DNA from: Allolobophora icterica | Lineage: Eukaryota > Annelida > Clitellata > Crassiclitellata > Lumbricidae | Assembly (NCBI GenBank): GCA_963556255.1 | Contig: OY744605.1 | Coordinates: 560,352 to 624,351, forward strand | Length of the DNA stretch: 64,000 nt | Direction of reading: 5' to 3' | Shown here: piece by piece, positions 10,148 through 17,771 of the stretch | Position numbering within the stretch: position 1 is the stretch's first letter | Layout of the letters: each line of letters begins with the position of its first letter | Translations under genes and position numbers: made by a program | Notes under the pieces: model-generated | The model's database searches: none | What the model saw: only the letters and a program-made list of their open reading frames with translations | What the model was told of the DNA's origin: nothing

Positions 10148-12412
10148 GATGATGATGGCAGTGGTACTGCTGCAGGTGATGAAGACTGTGTTTTCTAAAA
10201 CTGGCATCGTCTAACGCTGTATGTAAATAATTGGTTTTGGAGTTTCGTGTTGTTGAATATTCCTGTTGCTTACTGTTAAATGTGTGCAGCTAATCTCATT
10301 TTCACAATTTAGAAAATCCGTGAATTAAGACAATTCTCCATTTCTGTTTGTCTGTGGCATGTGCAGAGAGCTGCGTCAACAGGTGGAATCACGAGGCCTC
10401 ACAGACGTTGACCTTGGTCCAGACGAGATGACCTTGGCAATGTCTGACAATGAACTGAAGTCAAGGCAACAGCAGGAGATCGATCGTCTTCAGGGGAAGT
10501 TGGCACAGTTCCAAAAGGTTCTTTTCTCCTCTTGACGTCACATTTTCCTCTCTTTTGCTGCTTACAAATGAACTAAGAGTCATTTCAACTCTCTCATTCA
10601 CATCCAGTTTGCATAAACAGAATGGACCTCACCTTACCTTTCCATTACTGACCTTTATTATAGCTCACCCGACCTGACCTTATAGCTGACCTGACCTTAT
10701 AGCTGACCTGACCTTATAGCCGACCCATTTTGATTCAGTTTGCATGAACAGAACAGAACTGATCTGACCTTGTTGTAACTGACCTACTGGTAACCTTGCT
10801 AGAGCTGACCTGACCTTGTTATAACTGATCTTATCTTGCTATAGCTGACTTTATATAACAGTGGTTTTATTTTGGAGGTGAGACTGCACTCGGAGGGATC
10901 AAAAAAGGATCGTTCTGACATCAGGTAAACCCATCACTCCTTCTTCTGCTAATGGTGCGAGGGCAGGGAGAAAGCTTATACATTGTAAATACTAACAGAC
11001 TATGGTGGGTAAGGTCAAGGAGAGGTCATGTCCCAGTGATTCATACCAAGCCAGAGTGTTGAGCACACTGATGTATGAAGAAGGGAGATAGAAGCAAACT
11101 AACCAAATAATATATTGGATCCCGTAAAGGAAACTGAGAGGAAGGTAGAGATAGAATTGGCCGGAGAGACCATCAGATGTCCCACGACATCTCCTTCAAT
11201 GAGAGGAGATGTCGTGGGACAAGGAACAGGCAGATGAACTGAGGGAATGGAGAAGTTGTGCTTTGTAGAAACGTTCTGATGAACTGCCCTTATGAAGGTC
11301 TCAGTACGAAATAAGTTTAGCATGAATTACATATTGTGTTTTTACTTTTTAACCAGCTATTTAGGACGTAAGAATGATGTATTTCTTCTAGTTATACATG
11401 TACTTATAATTATAATAATAATAATTATTATTATGATAATGTAGCAGAGCTATTTTTGTTGTTATTGTTATTGCAAGTTATATGATGATATAATGTTTGG
11501 TATGGAAAAGGTGTCGAGCCTTTCAGAATAAGTTCAGCTCAATAGATTATCAGATATTTCTTGTACAGATGATGGTTGGGCCTATTTGATCTCTCAATCT
11601 CTCTCTCACAGGTATTTGGGAAACGCTGGCAACTGGTCTGACTTACAGAAGCAGTTGAGGGAATTTACACTCAACACGCAGCAAGAGCTGGAACAGGAAC
11701 GAGCAGAACTGATGAGCAAGAATGCAATGCTCGAACAGGAAGTGGAAGAACTACACGACTACATCGACACACACCTGAGCAGGTGAGCAGGGTTGATTGG
11801 AAGATATCAAGGTGAGCAGCTGTTAGATCGTTTAGAAAGTTGGGAAAAGTTCAGATGTATTTCTTTTCGGTTAGCATTAAGTAGGTTAGATGAGACCATT
11901 CATTGTGGTCGAATGGATAGAACACGCGACCTGTAACATGGAGAGTACGGGTTCGAGCCTCCATGAGCAGATAACTGTAGAGACCTTGAGCAAGTCCTTG
12001 AGTCACAATTGCTCAGTGCCATCGATGTTTCTTCGTATGGTGGTCTGTGAATTTCTGAACTTTGGAAGGAGGACAATGTTAAATACAGTTGTGTATTTTT
12101 GTATATTGCAAAACACATAGTCAATCTTAAAGCCTTGTAAGTACTGTATCTGTCAAAGCAAAGGCACAATTACACACAGTTAATATCGAAAACCTGTTAA
12201 CTAACATTCAAAAGCAAAGCATACAAGGCTGTCTAACCATAATCGGATGGAAGAGTACATAAACACAATTGTCTTTGTTGGGTAGATACAGAGACGAGAT
12301 CGTGCGTTTACGTCAAGCGGGCGCAGGAGGAAGAAATCAGACGGAGGCAAAGCGTCAAGCGACACCCATCAAGCCAACGGCTCAGACGAAACGACCTAAC
12401 AGACGCTCATGA
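1190..12412 (+). CDS. CCDC78: CCDC78-like coiled-coil protein (gene span, 13 exons, 5' incomplete)
   Basis: The thirteen exons listed below total 1,713 bp and join in phase into 570 codons plus TGA. The protein is almost entirely charged coiled coil. Near its N-terminus, EEEKLK|ISQTLLDMQIENN resembles the DUF4472 region of CCDC78. Further on, HKTREEQL...RRHEELLIAYK and VEELHDYIDTHLSR|YRDEIVRLRQAG resemble the matching parts of human CCDC78 as I recall it, and the basic tail ends soon after. Family knowledge: CCDC78 acts at deuterosomes during centriole amplification in multiciliated cells, and is also linked to human muscle disease. No start codon can be assigned: exon 1 is preceded by an acceptor, so upstream exons should exist. 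Human CCDC78 (about 440 residues) is shorter, so this invertebrate form is longer. The introns carry a full LINE, SINEs and microsatellites. The exons remain open, which argues for a live gene. Confidence 0.88.
1680..1790. repeat. (AT)n-rich microsatellite
   Basis: Degenerate then pure AT dinucleotide repeats lie in the CCDC78 intron between exons 1 and 2. Confidence 0.85.
2072..2203 (+). CDS. CCDC78: CCDC78 exon 2
   Basis: The acceptor is ttctgttgccag. The exon is 132 bp, phase 0-0, from VVLRDSNERLQQKLEHLK to LLLTEEEKLK. The donor gttgtt is weak, but the join to exon 3 restores EEEKLK-ISQTLLDMQ, which is conserved in the family. This is the start of the DUF4472-like region. Confidence 0.8.
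2771..3037 (+). CDS. CCDC78: CCDC78 exon 3
   Basis: The acceptor is aatttttag and the donor gtcagt. The exon is 267 bp, phase 0-0, giving 89 residues of uninterrupted coiled coil (ISQTLLDMQIENNRLREE to LTKAHQEE). It is the longest exon of the gene. Confidence 0.88.
3236..3293. repeat. (TCAA)n microsatellite
   Basis: About 14 TCAA units lie just before CCDC78 exon 4. A second (TCAA)n tract occurs at 16,565-16,605 directly against a MITE end. Confidence 0.9.
3336..3488 (+). CDS. CCDC78: CCDC78 exon 4
   Basis: The acceptor is gtctttgacag and the donor gtcggg. The exon is 153 bp, phase 0-0. It begins MSRNDELSLELLNIVNSK and continues into a Gly/Ser/Pro-rich break (SGGGKSNPPTSD) that interrupts the coiled coil. 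Confidence 0.82.
3555..3900. repeat. Degenerate GTTAGG-rich sequence
   Basis: This stretch of the intron is rich in GGTTAGGGTTA-like words (telomere-like but strongly degenerate, with no perfect array). It may be an old minisatellite. No gene is seen in it. Confidence 0.4.
4017..4067 (+). CDS. CCDC78: CCDC78 exon 5 (17 codons)
   Basis: The acceptor is ctttttcag and the donor GTATGT. The exon is 51 bp, phase 0-0, encoding PEKVNELNADQENDQKK. It is supported by strong splice sites and by phase agreement with both neighbours. Confidence 0.75.
4404..4498 (+). CDS. CCDC78: CCDC78 exon 6
   Basis: The acceptor is taccatag and the donor gtaaga. The exon is 95 bp, phase 0 in and 2 out, reading PLLREARSQQIVEAQQIRKQ. 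I chose this acceptor over the closer gtgaag at 4419 because only it keeps phase with exon 5. Confidence 0.78.
4612..4690 (+). CDS. CCDC78: CCDC78 exon 7
   Basis: The acceptor is atcactttcag and the donor gtgagt. The exon is 79 bp, phase 2 in and 0 out. The split codon AT|A gives Ile, then KEQAKELSDSRKLTRDTQRK. The following intron is 4,043 bp because it holds a LINE. Confidence 0.82.
5223..8156 (+). CDS. LINE copy A protein: zinc finger, reverse transcriptase, PD-(D/E)XK-like endonuclease
   Basis: The frame is open from 5,133. The Met at 5,223 (MESSEGMPSS) is the likelier start because the preceding 30 residues look like leader. Positions here count from 5,133. An N-terminal C52-x2-C55...H69-x-H71...C78 finger is followed by reverse transcriptase motifs: GLRPIVIGYYWRRLASK (369-385), KLDFSNAFN with D436 (motif A), QQGDPLG (motif B) and YLDD at 517-520 (motif C). 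The C-terminal part has a C820-x-C822...H832...C836 knuckle, then RPD (880-882), D898 in WDAT and K928/K931. That layout matches the restriction-like endonuclease of R2/R4-type LINEs; no APE-type endonuclease is visible. No stop or frameshift is present, so it could be active. The exact clade is not assigned. Confidence 0.82.
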   Translation: MESSEGMPSSPPRASQKARGLCSTCRTVRMLHNKNGMVHLHGPRDKPCPRSHKPPLDKALPTKPAADSSLSDSSGLKGTPTKHNPDITPHPALQTKLLKHIPKAVRPCLGRLLTTIINRILSDSLSPLPWQFLLSFGAITLQQPVRGGKRHNLTSNIKGRVGEFFSTWSLKGAELFAPQNSQTSSAGVRSRLSNEQAIAAAVSSKLEDGNIRAAARILCSDDKPVSINVDTLEELRLKHPTPPADRPSIPKPSTHAPFQATEAEVLACIRTFPAGSSGGPDGLRPQHILELVNCAETGPELIAAITALVNLLLAGNCPNEVRATLFGGTLFALCKSTGGLRPIVIGYYWRRLASKCANAFAVPRVTAYLSPRQVGVGVPGGCEAAAHAARRFLSDMKEGSVLVKLDFSNAFNCLLRDRMLSSTYAILPELAPFCHLAYSGPSNLKYGNFSLQSQVGPQQGDPLGPLLFCLPLQPVLSELSSSLTLGYLDDLTLGGEAQTVAADVALIEQKCSELGLTLNRSKCEVISHDSNLFTTYSPLSQFLHTKPETATLLGSPLSANEALAVILEARIHELSLAIERLGNIPRHDALILLRCSLSSSKLLHILRCFPCTGHPYLERYDSTLREGLGLVLNLSLSDSQWLQASLPIRAGGMGIRLAASLALPAFLASAAGTQSLQSSMLGATSTIDAQYGAMFARWQAESFIQHPDSSLIHKQSYWDKPLIEGVVSKLNTLLSDPLHQARFRAVSAPHAGDWLHALPITACGLRLDDEAVRIAVGLRLGTTLCEPHECICGSLVTADGTHGLSCNLGPGRLSRHATLNDLICRSLVRAGYPSIKEPWMVGLFRTDGKRPDGLTLIPWRAGRSLIWDATVTDTLAVLYLPNTSVTAGAAAEMAASRKNAKYSQLLATYHFVPLAFETMGPINNDGLAFITALGKSLSTISGEARETSYLFQRLTLTIQRFSAVAFRSTFPLSNPEE
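8200..8226 (+). other. 3'-UTR hairpin of LINE copy A
   Basis: CCCCAAGG pairs with CCTTGGGG around an 11-nt loop, immediately before the A/TAA tail. Two other copies (26,682-26,708 and 57,915-57,940) keep the stem with different bases. It is probably a recognition structure for target-primed reverse transcription. Confidence 0.65.
8340..8520. repeat. TAA/TAC/CAG-rich low-complexity tract
   Basis: Mixed ATA/TAC/AACAG triplets lie between LINE copy A and CCDC78 exon 8. Confidence 0.7.
8734..8859 (+). CDS. CCDC78: CCDC78 exon 8
   Basis: The acceptor is tgtgttttcag and the donor gtgagt. The exon is 126 bp, phase 0-0. It reads QLMTLKNERSHFESQVNR and ends RLVTYLKNVA, matching the LKDEYVLRLQ region of human CCDC78. 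It lies directly after the intronic LINE. Confidence 0.88.
8876..9040. repeat. GGTG/GGTGGGTG-rich minisatellite-like tract
   Basis: Degenerate GGTGGGTGG words follow exon 8 directly. The predicted peptides across it are low-complexity and are not taken as coding. Confidence 0.6.
9440..9605 (-). mobile_element. tRNA-derived SINE, copy 1 (minus, decayed)
   Basis: Read on the minus strand, it has the family core GGGACCTTGAGTAAGTCC, then CACCATCGATTGATGC and a TAGTGGCATTTAATAAAT end. These match the copies at 44,221 and 57,290. Box B is degenerate. It lies in the CCDC78 intron upstream of exon 9. Confidence 0.7.
9632..9819 (+). CDS. CCDC78: CCDC78 exon 9
   Basis: The acceptor is gtctttcag and the donor GTACAA. 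The exon is 188 bp, phase 0 in and 2 out. It contains AHKTREEQL and RRHEELLIAYK, the best-conserved block relative to vertebrate CCDC78 (AHRSREQQL, RRHEELLLTYR). Confidence 0.9.
10077..10160. repeat. (GAT)n microsatellite
   Basis: About 25 GAT units lie in the CCDC78 intron between exons 9 and 10. Confidence 0.95.
10367..10517 (+). CDS. CCDC78: CCDC78 exon 10
   Basis: The acceptor is ggcatgtgcag and the donor gttctt. The exon is 151 bp, phase 2 in and 0 out. The split Lys codon leads into ELRQQVESRGLTDVDLGPDE and a glutamine-rich coil. Confidence 0.82.
10655..10855. repeat. TGACCTTATAGC tandem repeat
   Basis: Imperfect tandem units of TGACCTGACCTTATAGC lie in the intron before exon 11. Each carries TGACCT, the reverse of the AGGTCA nuclear-receptor half-site. 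Whether this has a regulatory meaning is unknown. Confidence 0.65.
10878..10924 (+). CDS. CCDC78: CCDC78 exon 11 (47 bp)
   Basis: The acceptor is ttattttggag and the donor GTAAAC. The exon encodes VRLHSEGSKKDRSDI plus two bases of an Arg codon completed by exon 12. It is a small exon, accepted because both phases fit. Confidence 0.65.
11179..11220. other. Perfect 17-bp inverted repeat with 8-nt loop
   Basis: GTCCCACGACATCTCCT is followed after TCAATGAG by its exact reverse complement. It is intronic in CCDC78. The stem is too short for a typical microRNA precursor and has no transposon TSD that I can see. Confidence 0.8.
11612..11782 (+). CDS. CCDC78: CCDC78 exon 12
   Basis: The acceptor is ctctctctcacag and the donor gtgagc. 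The exon is 171 bp, phase 2-2. It contains WSDLQKQLREFTLNTQQELE and ends EELHDYIDTHLS plus a split Arg. It aligns closely with the human WAQIHQKLRDF...EYVDQHLGR region. Confidence 0.92.
11890..12085 (+). mobile_element. tRNA-derived SINE, copy 2
   Basis: A box A-like region lies near 11,906 (GTGGTCGAATGGATAGAAC) and box B GGTTCGAGCC lies at 11,950-11,959. The family core GAGACCTTGAGCAAGTCC and CAATTGCTCAGTGCCATCGA follow. It lies in the last CCDC78 intron, in the gene's orientation. Confidence 0.8.
12286..12412 (+). CDS. CCDC78: CCDC78 terminal exon 13
   Basis: The acceptor is gttgggtag. The exon completes the split Arg, then reads YRDEIVRLRQAGAGG, a basic tail (TKRPNRRS) and TGA at 12,410-12,412. 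Human CCDC78 ends in the same way (YKQEILRLRKLAGAG plus a short tail). I see no canonical AATAAA shortly downstream. Confidence 0.9.
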
Positions 12413-12943
12413 ATCAATGGACTCATGATCAAGTGCCACGAGTCTAGTGACATGAGAGCAGTGACGACATCATGACGGAACATGATTAAGCTAGAATCAA
12501 AGTTAGATGAAGGGATTTGGTTGAGCACAAACGAGTATTAAGTAATGAACTCAATAGAAGGGAGTATTCACTCATGGAACTGCCGATAATTTAACATAAT
12601 ATTTAATATTTTTCTAAATTTTATATTTAAATATATTTAAATGTTTTTCAATGCAGTTGAAAGTTGTATGGTTTCTCTTGTGTGTAAGTTCTAAAGCATG
12701 AAGTTTTTTAATCCCAAGTTAACCTGTAATGCTTAATCACCCCCTCCTTTCCAGCTGCAAAAAGCTGTGATTGTGTGAATCTGAGACAGTAAATTCCGCC
12801 ACTGCCGTTTTCAGATGGCGCCAGTCCCAAGCCTTCGTAAAGGAGGAGGGCGACACTAATCGTCTTGGTTATGGCATGGCATCGTTAAACACAAACTAAA
12901 CAACTAAACATCGAAACCACTGATGTTACCATAACAACAGTCT

Positions 12944-13137
12944 CACAGGTGTAATTTGTGGGGGTACGAGGGTATCCGTACCCCCACTTTCTTTGACTGG
13001 GGGTGCAGTACCCCCACTTTTTAAACAATGCCGATCAATATTTTATTATTTAGCCTTCCCAGAGATTGCAGTCTCCGCCTTGCTTCATGTATGTAAAAAT
13101 TGGTACCCCCACTTTTTAGACCAAAGTTATGCCCCTG
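12944..13137. mobile_element. hAT-type MITE, family 1 (8-bp TSD AACAGTCT)
   Basis: The element is bounded by perfect 8-bp direct repeats AACAGTCT at 12,936-12,943 and 13,138-13,145. The ends read CACAGGTGTAATTTG and, inverted, CAGGGGCATAACTTTGG. Internally there are repeated GTACCCCCACTTT motifs. A second copy of the family lies at 18,141-18,460. Confidence 0.88.
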
Positions 13138-13181
13138 AACAGTCTACAACAATTTCTGCCCTGTTGTCATATAGGCCTACC

Positions 13182-13428
13182 CAGTGCTTTTTTTCTGGAA
13201 AAAAAGGTTCCGGAACGCAATAATTATTGGCGGGCTAAAATCTCGAGAAAAACGGGATTGGGGTTGGGAGGGGTCTCAATAAACACTGAAAACAGTTCAA
13301 AACACTGAAATTAAATTAAAATAACTAAATTATTGTTTTTATTATTAAAATGAATAAATTATTTTTTATTACCTGTAAAAAGGTGCCGGAACGCCGATCC
13401 GGCGCGTTCCGCCTGAAAAAAAGCACTG
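13182..13428. mobile_element. hAT-type MITE, family 2 (TSD GGCCTACC/GGCTTACC)
   Basis: The terminal inverted repeats are CAGTGCTTTTTTTC and GAAAAAAAGCACTG. The flanking 8-mers match at 7 of 8 positions. The interior has GGTTCCGGAACG and GGAACGCCGATCCGG near the ends and a 3'-AT-rich centre. A second copy lies at 26,725-26,977. Confidence 0.9.
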
Positions 13429-13499
13429 GGCTTACCCCTAACGGGTCAGCCGCATTTGGCTATGTACGGAAGACTGAGGCAGGACCTATTATTTTTATT

Positions 13500-13850
13500 A
13501 TGACCCAGTGAATACAATACAACTTATATTTATAACGCGCCTTAATAAAACAGAGTCTTACTCAAAGGATGCGTGACAATATACAATGCGTGGCCACTTG
13601 CTAGTTCCTTGGATGCACACTGCTACTGCCCAGTCCCGTAGTTTTGCGGTTGTGGGCCCTTCCAGCTGGAACAGCCTCCCTCAAGGCTTTAGGCTTGTCC
13701 TCCTCTCCCTCTCTCCTGCCCAGTTTCGCAAGCGCCTGAAAACATTTCTCTTTGTCAGTGAAGACACTGACCCGGGTCGGGAGCGCCTCTGATTATGAGT
13801 GGCGCTATATAAATTCTCGATTACAGTTACAATTACAAATACAATATAAT
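13500..13850 (+). pseudogene. CR1/L2-type LINE C-terminal fragment with 3' tail
   Basis: At about 13,586-13,790 the plus strand reads RSFAVVGPSSWNSLP...SPAQFRKRLKTFLF, the typical C-terminal tail of CR1/L2/Jockey-like LINE proteins. It is followed by GGGAGCGCCTCTGATTATG and GGCGCTATATAAATTC, a LINE/SINE-type 3' end. No catalytic domain remains. Confidence 0.7.
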
Positions 13851-13946
13851 TGTAGAATTTGTAGTACTAAGAGAATAAATGAGTTGAAATAAATTGAAAA
13901 TAGAAAGTGGTTTTAAGACATCAGAATGAGACACTTGGCCACCGTC

Positions 13947-14595
13947 CACTGGCGTAAACTTGTCCAAAATATTGGAGGGGCATAAAGTCTGGACCAGAGG
14001 TGCAAAAAACAAGATTCTTCAAGATGAAAAGTTGGGTTTTTGTTGCTTCTTTTGTTTTTTTTTTGTTTTAAGTTTTTTTGTCGTTTTGGTTGTTTTTAAG
14101 ATTTTCGGATTTCGGATCATAAAAATTATGAAAAATGGCATGAACAAGAGCTCCAACTCAGTTTAATTCAGCTGCGATTTCCGATAATTAAAAATCATCG
14201 AATCAATGTTATCAAAATAACCTACAAAAATAAGAAATTTATTATAAAAAAAACACAAAACAAATTTTCTGGTTTTCTTTTTCTTTTGTCTTTGTTTAAA
14301 ACCAAAAAACGAAAGCACTTTTTTCACATCTGGTCTGGACAGTCAGCAGAGGCTTCCGGTGTTATGTTAATGCGTATGAAATGGGGCATTTTGTTTACAT
14401 GTAAATTTGTTTCACATTGAAGATATTGAAGATAAAAATAAATCTTTTTTTCATTATGAATTTCTGATAGTATTTCAGTTCTGTGTCTCTGTTTTCTGAA
14501 GAAATTCTCCTCTCGATTTTTGGGGGGCATTGCCCCGGCTCCTCAATTATTGGGGGGCACGTGCCCCGGCTGCCCCCCCAGAGTCTACGCCTATG
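13947..14595. mobile_element. hAT-type MITE, family 3 (TSD CCACCGTC/CCACCCTC)
   Basis: The ends CACTGGCGTAAACT and, inverted, CATAGGCGTAGACT are flanked by 8-mers matching at 7 of 8 positions (13,939-13,946 and 14,596-14,603). It is 649 bp and AT-rich inside, with GGGGGGCAC runs towards the right end. Confidence 0.8.
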
Positions 14596-14603
14596 CCACC
14601 CTC

Positions 14604-14735
14604 TAATAAAGAGGCACGTGTCAATGGAGGGAGGGAAGTGTTCAATTGCGTGGAGTTTCGCCAAGCTGGTCGCATAATCGGGTGTACTGATGGCACATTT
14701 AACTGCTCGCGGCCATTTCCTTCCTCCGCTTAATA
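14604..14735 (+). pseudogene. Possible PIF/Harbinger transposase fragment
   Basis: The plus strand reads EVFNCVEFRQAGRIIGCTDG followed by TF. This resembles the first catalytic Asp block (xxGxIDGTH) of PIF/Harbinger transposases. The fragment is only about 40 codons and the rest is absent, so the call is tentative. Confidence 0.3.
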
Positions 14736-15045
14736 GCAGCCGATCGTGTATGTTATCGTCGGCCTAATCAGAGCCCCATGTGTCCCCATCTTTTTGCGCC
14801 GAGAGATCTCCTTGGGCCACCGTGAGAGCAGAGGATAGGGTGGGTCATAACTTCATAAGGAACAACGCGTGACTTCGCCAAGTTTTTTGGGGTGTGCGTC
14901 CCAACGCCCCAGGCAGTGGACACGTCACTAATACATTGCACATGGTAGGCCATATTCATTCAACCATTCAGAGCATGTTGCGCCTCCGTTAGATCTTTTT
15001 CCTTCAGTCTATGCTGTTGACTCTTCATATAGGCCTACTCATAGC

Positions 15046-15924
15046 CAGTCTTGTCCTCGAGACCAAGGTCTTGGTCTCGAGTGCACTCGAGTTCGTTTTT
15101 AAAAGTCTTGGTCTTGGTCTTAGTATTGAGGTTCAAGGTCTTGGTCTTGAGGTTCAAGGTCTTGGTCTTGAGGTTCAAAGTCTTGGTCTTGGTTTTGCAA
15201 GACCAAGACCAAGACTTTTGTCAATATGAACAGTCATTAATTTTAACAAACGGCAAGAATTTTAAAAATTTGTCCAACAATTACTCATACAGTTATTGCT
15301 TTAGTATTTACACGGTGTGAATCACCTATTCTTAGGTGTGAATGAGGCTTCACTTTTTTTGGACAATTATTTTGACTTCCGGTTATTTACCATGGAATGA
15401 TTTCAAAACAGACTCATGATTAATTTGTACATTTACATCCGGTTCTTGAAAAGCTGCTTGTGTGCTAGCGATTTCAGCACTTGCAAGTAGACCGTGTTTT
15501 TTCACATGGCAGAATGTTATGAGGCCCCACAGGTCACGTCTTGGTCAGAAAATTCTGAGCAAATTTTTTTTTAAAATTCAACAGGCATTTGGAATAACAT
15601 TACGCATGAAGGACTTTTGTAAATAGGCCTACGAATTCGGAATTCTCTGCAGTCTCCATTTAGAGTTGTTTTGCTTGATTAAAAGAAAAAACTCATGTTT
15701 TTATTAAAATAACGAGTTGTCCGACTGGACAATTTTTAGTAAGGAATAGAAGTCTGGATACGACTGTGATTTTTTGGGTCTTGGTCTTGGTCTCGGTCTT
15801 GAGGTTCAAGGTCTTGGTCTTGGTCTTGAGGTTCAAGGTCTTGGTCTTGAGGTTCAAGGTCTTGGTCTTGAGGTTCAAAGTCGCGGTCTTGGTCTTGAGG
15901 TTTAAGGTCTTGACAACAAGACTG
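15046..15924. mobile_element. hAT-type element with subterminal tandem repeats (TSD CTCATAGC)
   Basis: There are perfect 8-bp direct repeats CTCATAGC at 15,038-15,045 and 15,925-15,932. The terminal bases are CAGTCTTGT at each end. Both subterminal zones are arrays of a 21-bp unit, GGTTCAAGGTCTTGGTCTTGA in essence, at about 15,060-15,215 and 15,770-15,915. The left end also has a palindrome around CTCGAGACCAAG. The centre is about 550 bp of non-coding sequence. Confidence 0.85.
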
Positions 15925-16110
15925 CTCATAGCCCCGCCACTCTGCTGCTTCTCTTCGTTTCTCTGACCGTTTGGGTCTCCTCGATGTTCCCCGTGTCAGG
16001 ACTTCACTGGCTCAATCGAGATCTTTTGCTTCTATTGGCCTTGCGCTCTGGAATTAGGTAAGTAAGCTGTTACTCTGTTTCAAAGACACATCTGCAAAAA
16101 CTGAGTGTAA

Positions 16111-16563
16111 GGGGCCATCCATATATTACGTACACAAAAATCCGGGAAAATTGGACCCCCTCCCCCCCTGTTCGCAAGCGTACTTTCTTCCACCACCCCC
16201 CCCCCCTGAGTACGTACGTTTGACGCGCACCCCCCCCCCCCGATGACCAGCTGCAGAAAGTGTCTCCAGGCAGCCTGTCTGCACTTTAGGCCAGATTATT
16301 GAAGGGCCAATATAGACAAATTATAGGTGTCGTTCACAGCACAGAATTGGCTTTTATATAATGTAATAAAATGCCATGGGACGACTATAGGATAATACAG
16401 AGTTATAAATAGGCTAATGTGGACGTCATAATTAGAAATTTATTTTGGGTACGTACACATTTTGTTACCCCCCCCTACCCCCCGTTCGCACCCGTACGCA
16501 AAATCGCCAAAATCCGACCCCCCCTCCCCCCCCTAAGTGCGTACGTAATATGTGGATGGCCCC
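16111..16563. mobile_element. MITE with long TIRs, family 4 copy 1 (3-bp TSD TAA)
   Basis: The TIR begins GGGGCCATCCATATATTACG and is matched inverted at the right end. TAA flanks both sides, which fits the 3-bp duplication of PIF/Harbinger elements. C-runs occur inside. The other copy, in reverse orientation, is at 54,693-55,108. Confidence 0.85.
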
Positions 16564-16564
16564 T

Positions 16565-16605
<41 letters not shown>

Positions 16606-16914
16606 GTTTTATTGTTCACTGCCTCATTTCCAAGTAGGCCTAAACAATGTTTACATATTGTTTACATACAGTTTCAGTGACAAAGGGTAATACCCTAAGG
16701 AACCTAAGGTTCCGCTAACAAGGTAGCCCTAATACAAGTGTGTAACAGTCTGCAGTCTAATTAATGCAATGATTAGCAATTACACATCGTTTTGACAATA
16801 TTTATATTTCACACAGATTTTAAATATGAAACATGACCATCAATGTTGTTTATTTTAAAAAAATTCTTTAGTTTGTTTGACAGCGAAACATATCTATTGA
16901 CCAGTTCTACAATC

Positions 16915-17180
16915 AGGAGCTTACAAGCACTTTACTCGATTCAACAGCAGAGAAACTTGCTTAACACAGTTCAAGTCCAATATAATCTCTAGTTTATTTT
17001 AGACATAAGATGCGCTTTAAACCTGTTCTTAAACTGATGCGAAGTGGGGAGGAGGGTGAGCTATCAGGAGCTTACCAACACTTTACTCGATTCAACAGGA
17101 GAGAAACTTGTTTAACACAGTTCAAGTCCTATAATCTCTAGTTTATTTTAGACATAAGATGCGCTTTAAACCTGTTCTTA
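16915..17180. repeat. Tandem duplication of a LINE 3' end (about 131-bp unit, two copies)
   Basis: The segment beginning ATCAGGAGCTTAC and running through TTTAGACATAAGATGCGC to GGGGAGGAGGGT occurs twice in a row with few differences (about 16,914-17,044 and 17,062-17,210). It belongs to the LINE fragment next to it. Confidence 0.75.
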
Positions 17181-17500
17181 AACTGATGCGGAGTGGGGAG
17201 GAGGGTAAGCTCATTTGGCAGTGAATTCCAAAGCACCGGTCCATAGTTTCGAATACTGTATTTCCTGATGTTAGTGCGTATGCAGTGTTGGTGATATTTG
17301 TTTGAGGAACGCGTTTGATGAGTGTGCACTGTGGAGTTTGTGTAAAACCAGCCATCAAAGCTTTTGGGTAACAAATGCATATGGAACTTATACATATATA
17401 GCCCTACCTGTAATTTGTTTATATTTTCAAGGGGCAGGATTCCCAAATTCAGGTACAAATTTGGGGATCCTGCCCCTTGAAAATATAAACAAATTACAGG
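17138..17500 (-). pseudogene. Rex1/CR1-like LINE C-terminal fragment
   Basis: The minus strand reads LGILPLENINKLQVGLYMYK...HQTRSSNKYHQ...YGPVLWNSLPNEL...FKNRFKAHL. This is the thumb/C-terminal region of CR1/Rex1-like reverse transcriptases. Only about 105 codons remain. Confidence 0.7.
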
Positions 17501-17535
17501 TAGGGCTATATATGTATAATTTCCATATGCATTTG
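17372..17535. repeat. Snap-back inverted repeat, 78-bp arms
   Basis: The left arm (17,372-17,449) and right arm (17,458-17,535) are near-perfect reverse complements around an 8-bp spacer. They run from CAAATGCATATGG to CCATATGCATTTG. The arm is the 5' edge of the neighbouring LINE fragment, duplicated in inverted form. Confidence 0.9.
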
Positions 17536-17771
17536 TACTAAACTAAACACTTTCCTAAGATGTGAGGATCGACGAAGACATTCCAGATCCAAACGGCTCT
17601 GAAAGTCGCTGTTTCTATCCATTCTGCAAGAGTTGCAATGCCGTTCAAGCTAGCCGGAGAGGCAGCCATGGGTATGAAGTCATTGAAGTGCCAGAGATTT
17701 CATTTTCTTAGCCTTGGCATATAAGGTTGGTTGACCAGTCCTGTCCCTCGCCGTCTCATCTTCCCACTGAC

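Noticed and set aside
15051..15320. Frames with FKVLVLRFKVLVL and EVQGLGLEVQ repeats
   Set aside because: They are translations of the 21-bp subterminal array of a transposon with TSDs.
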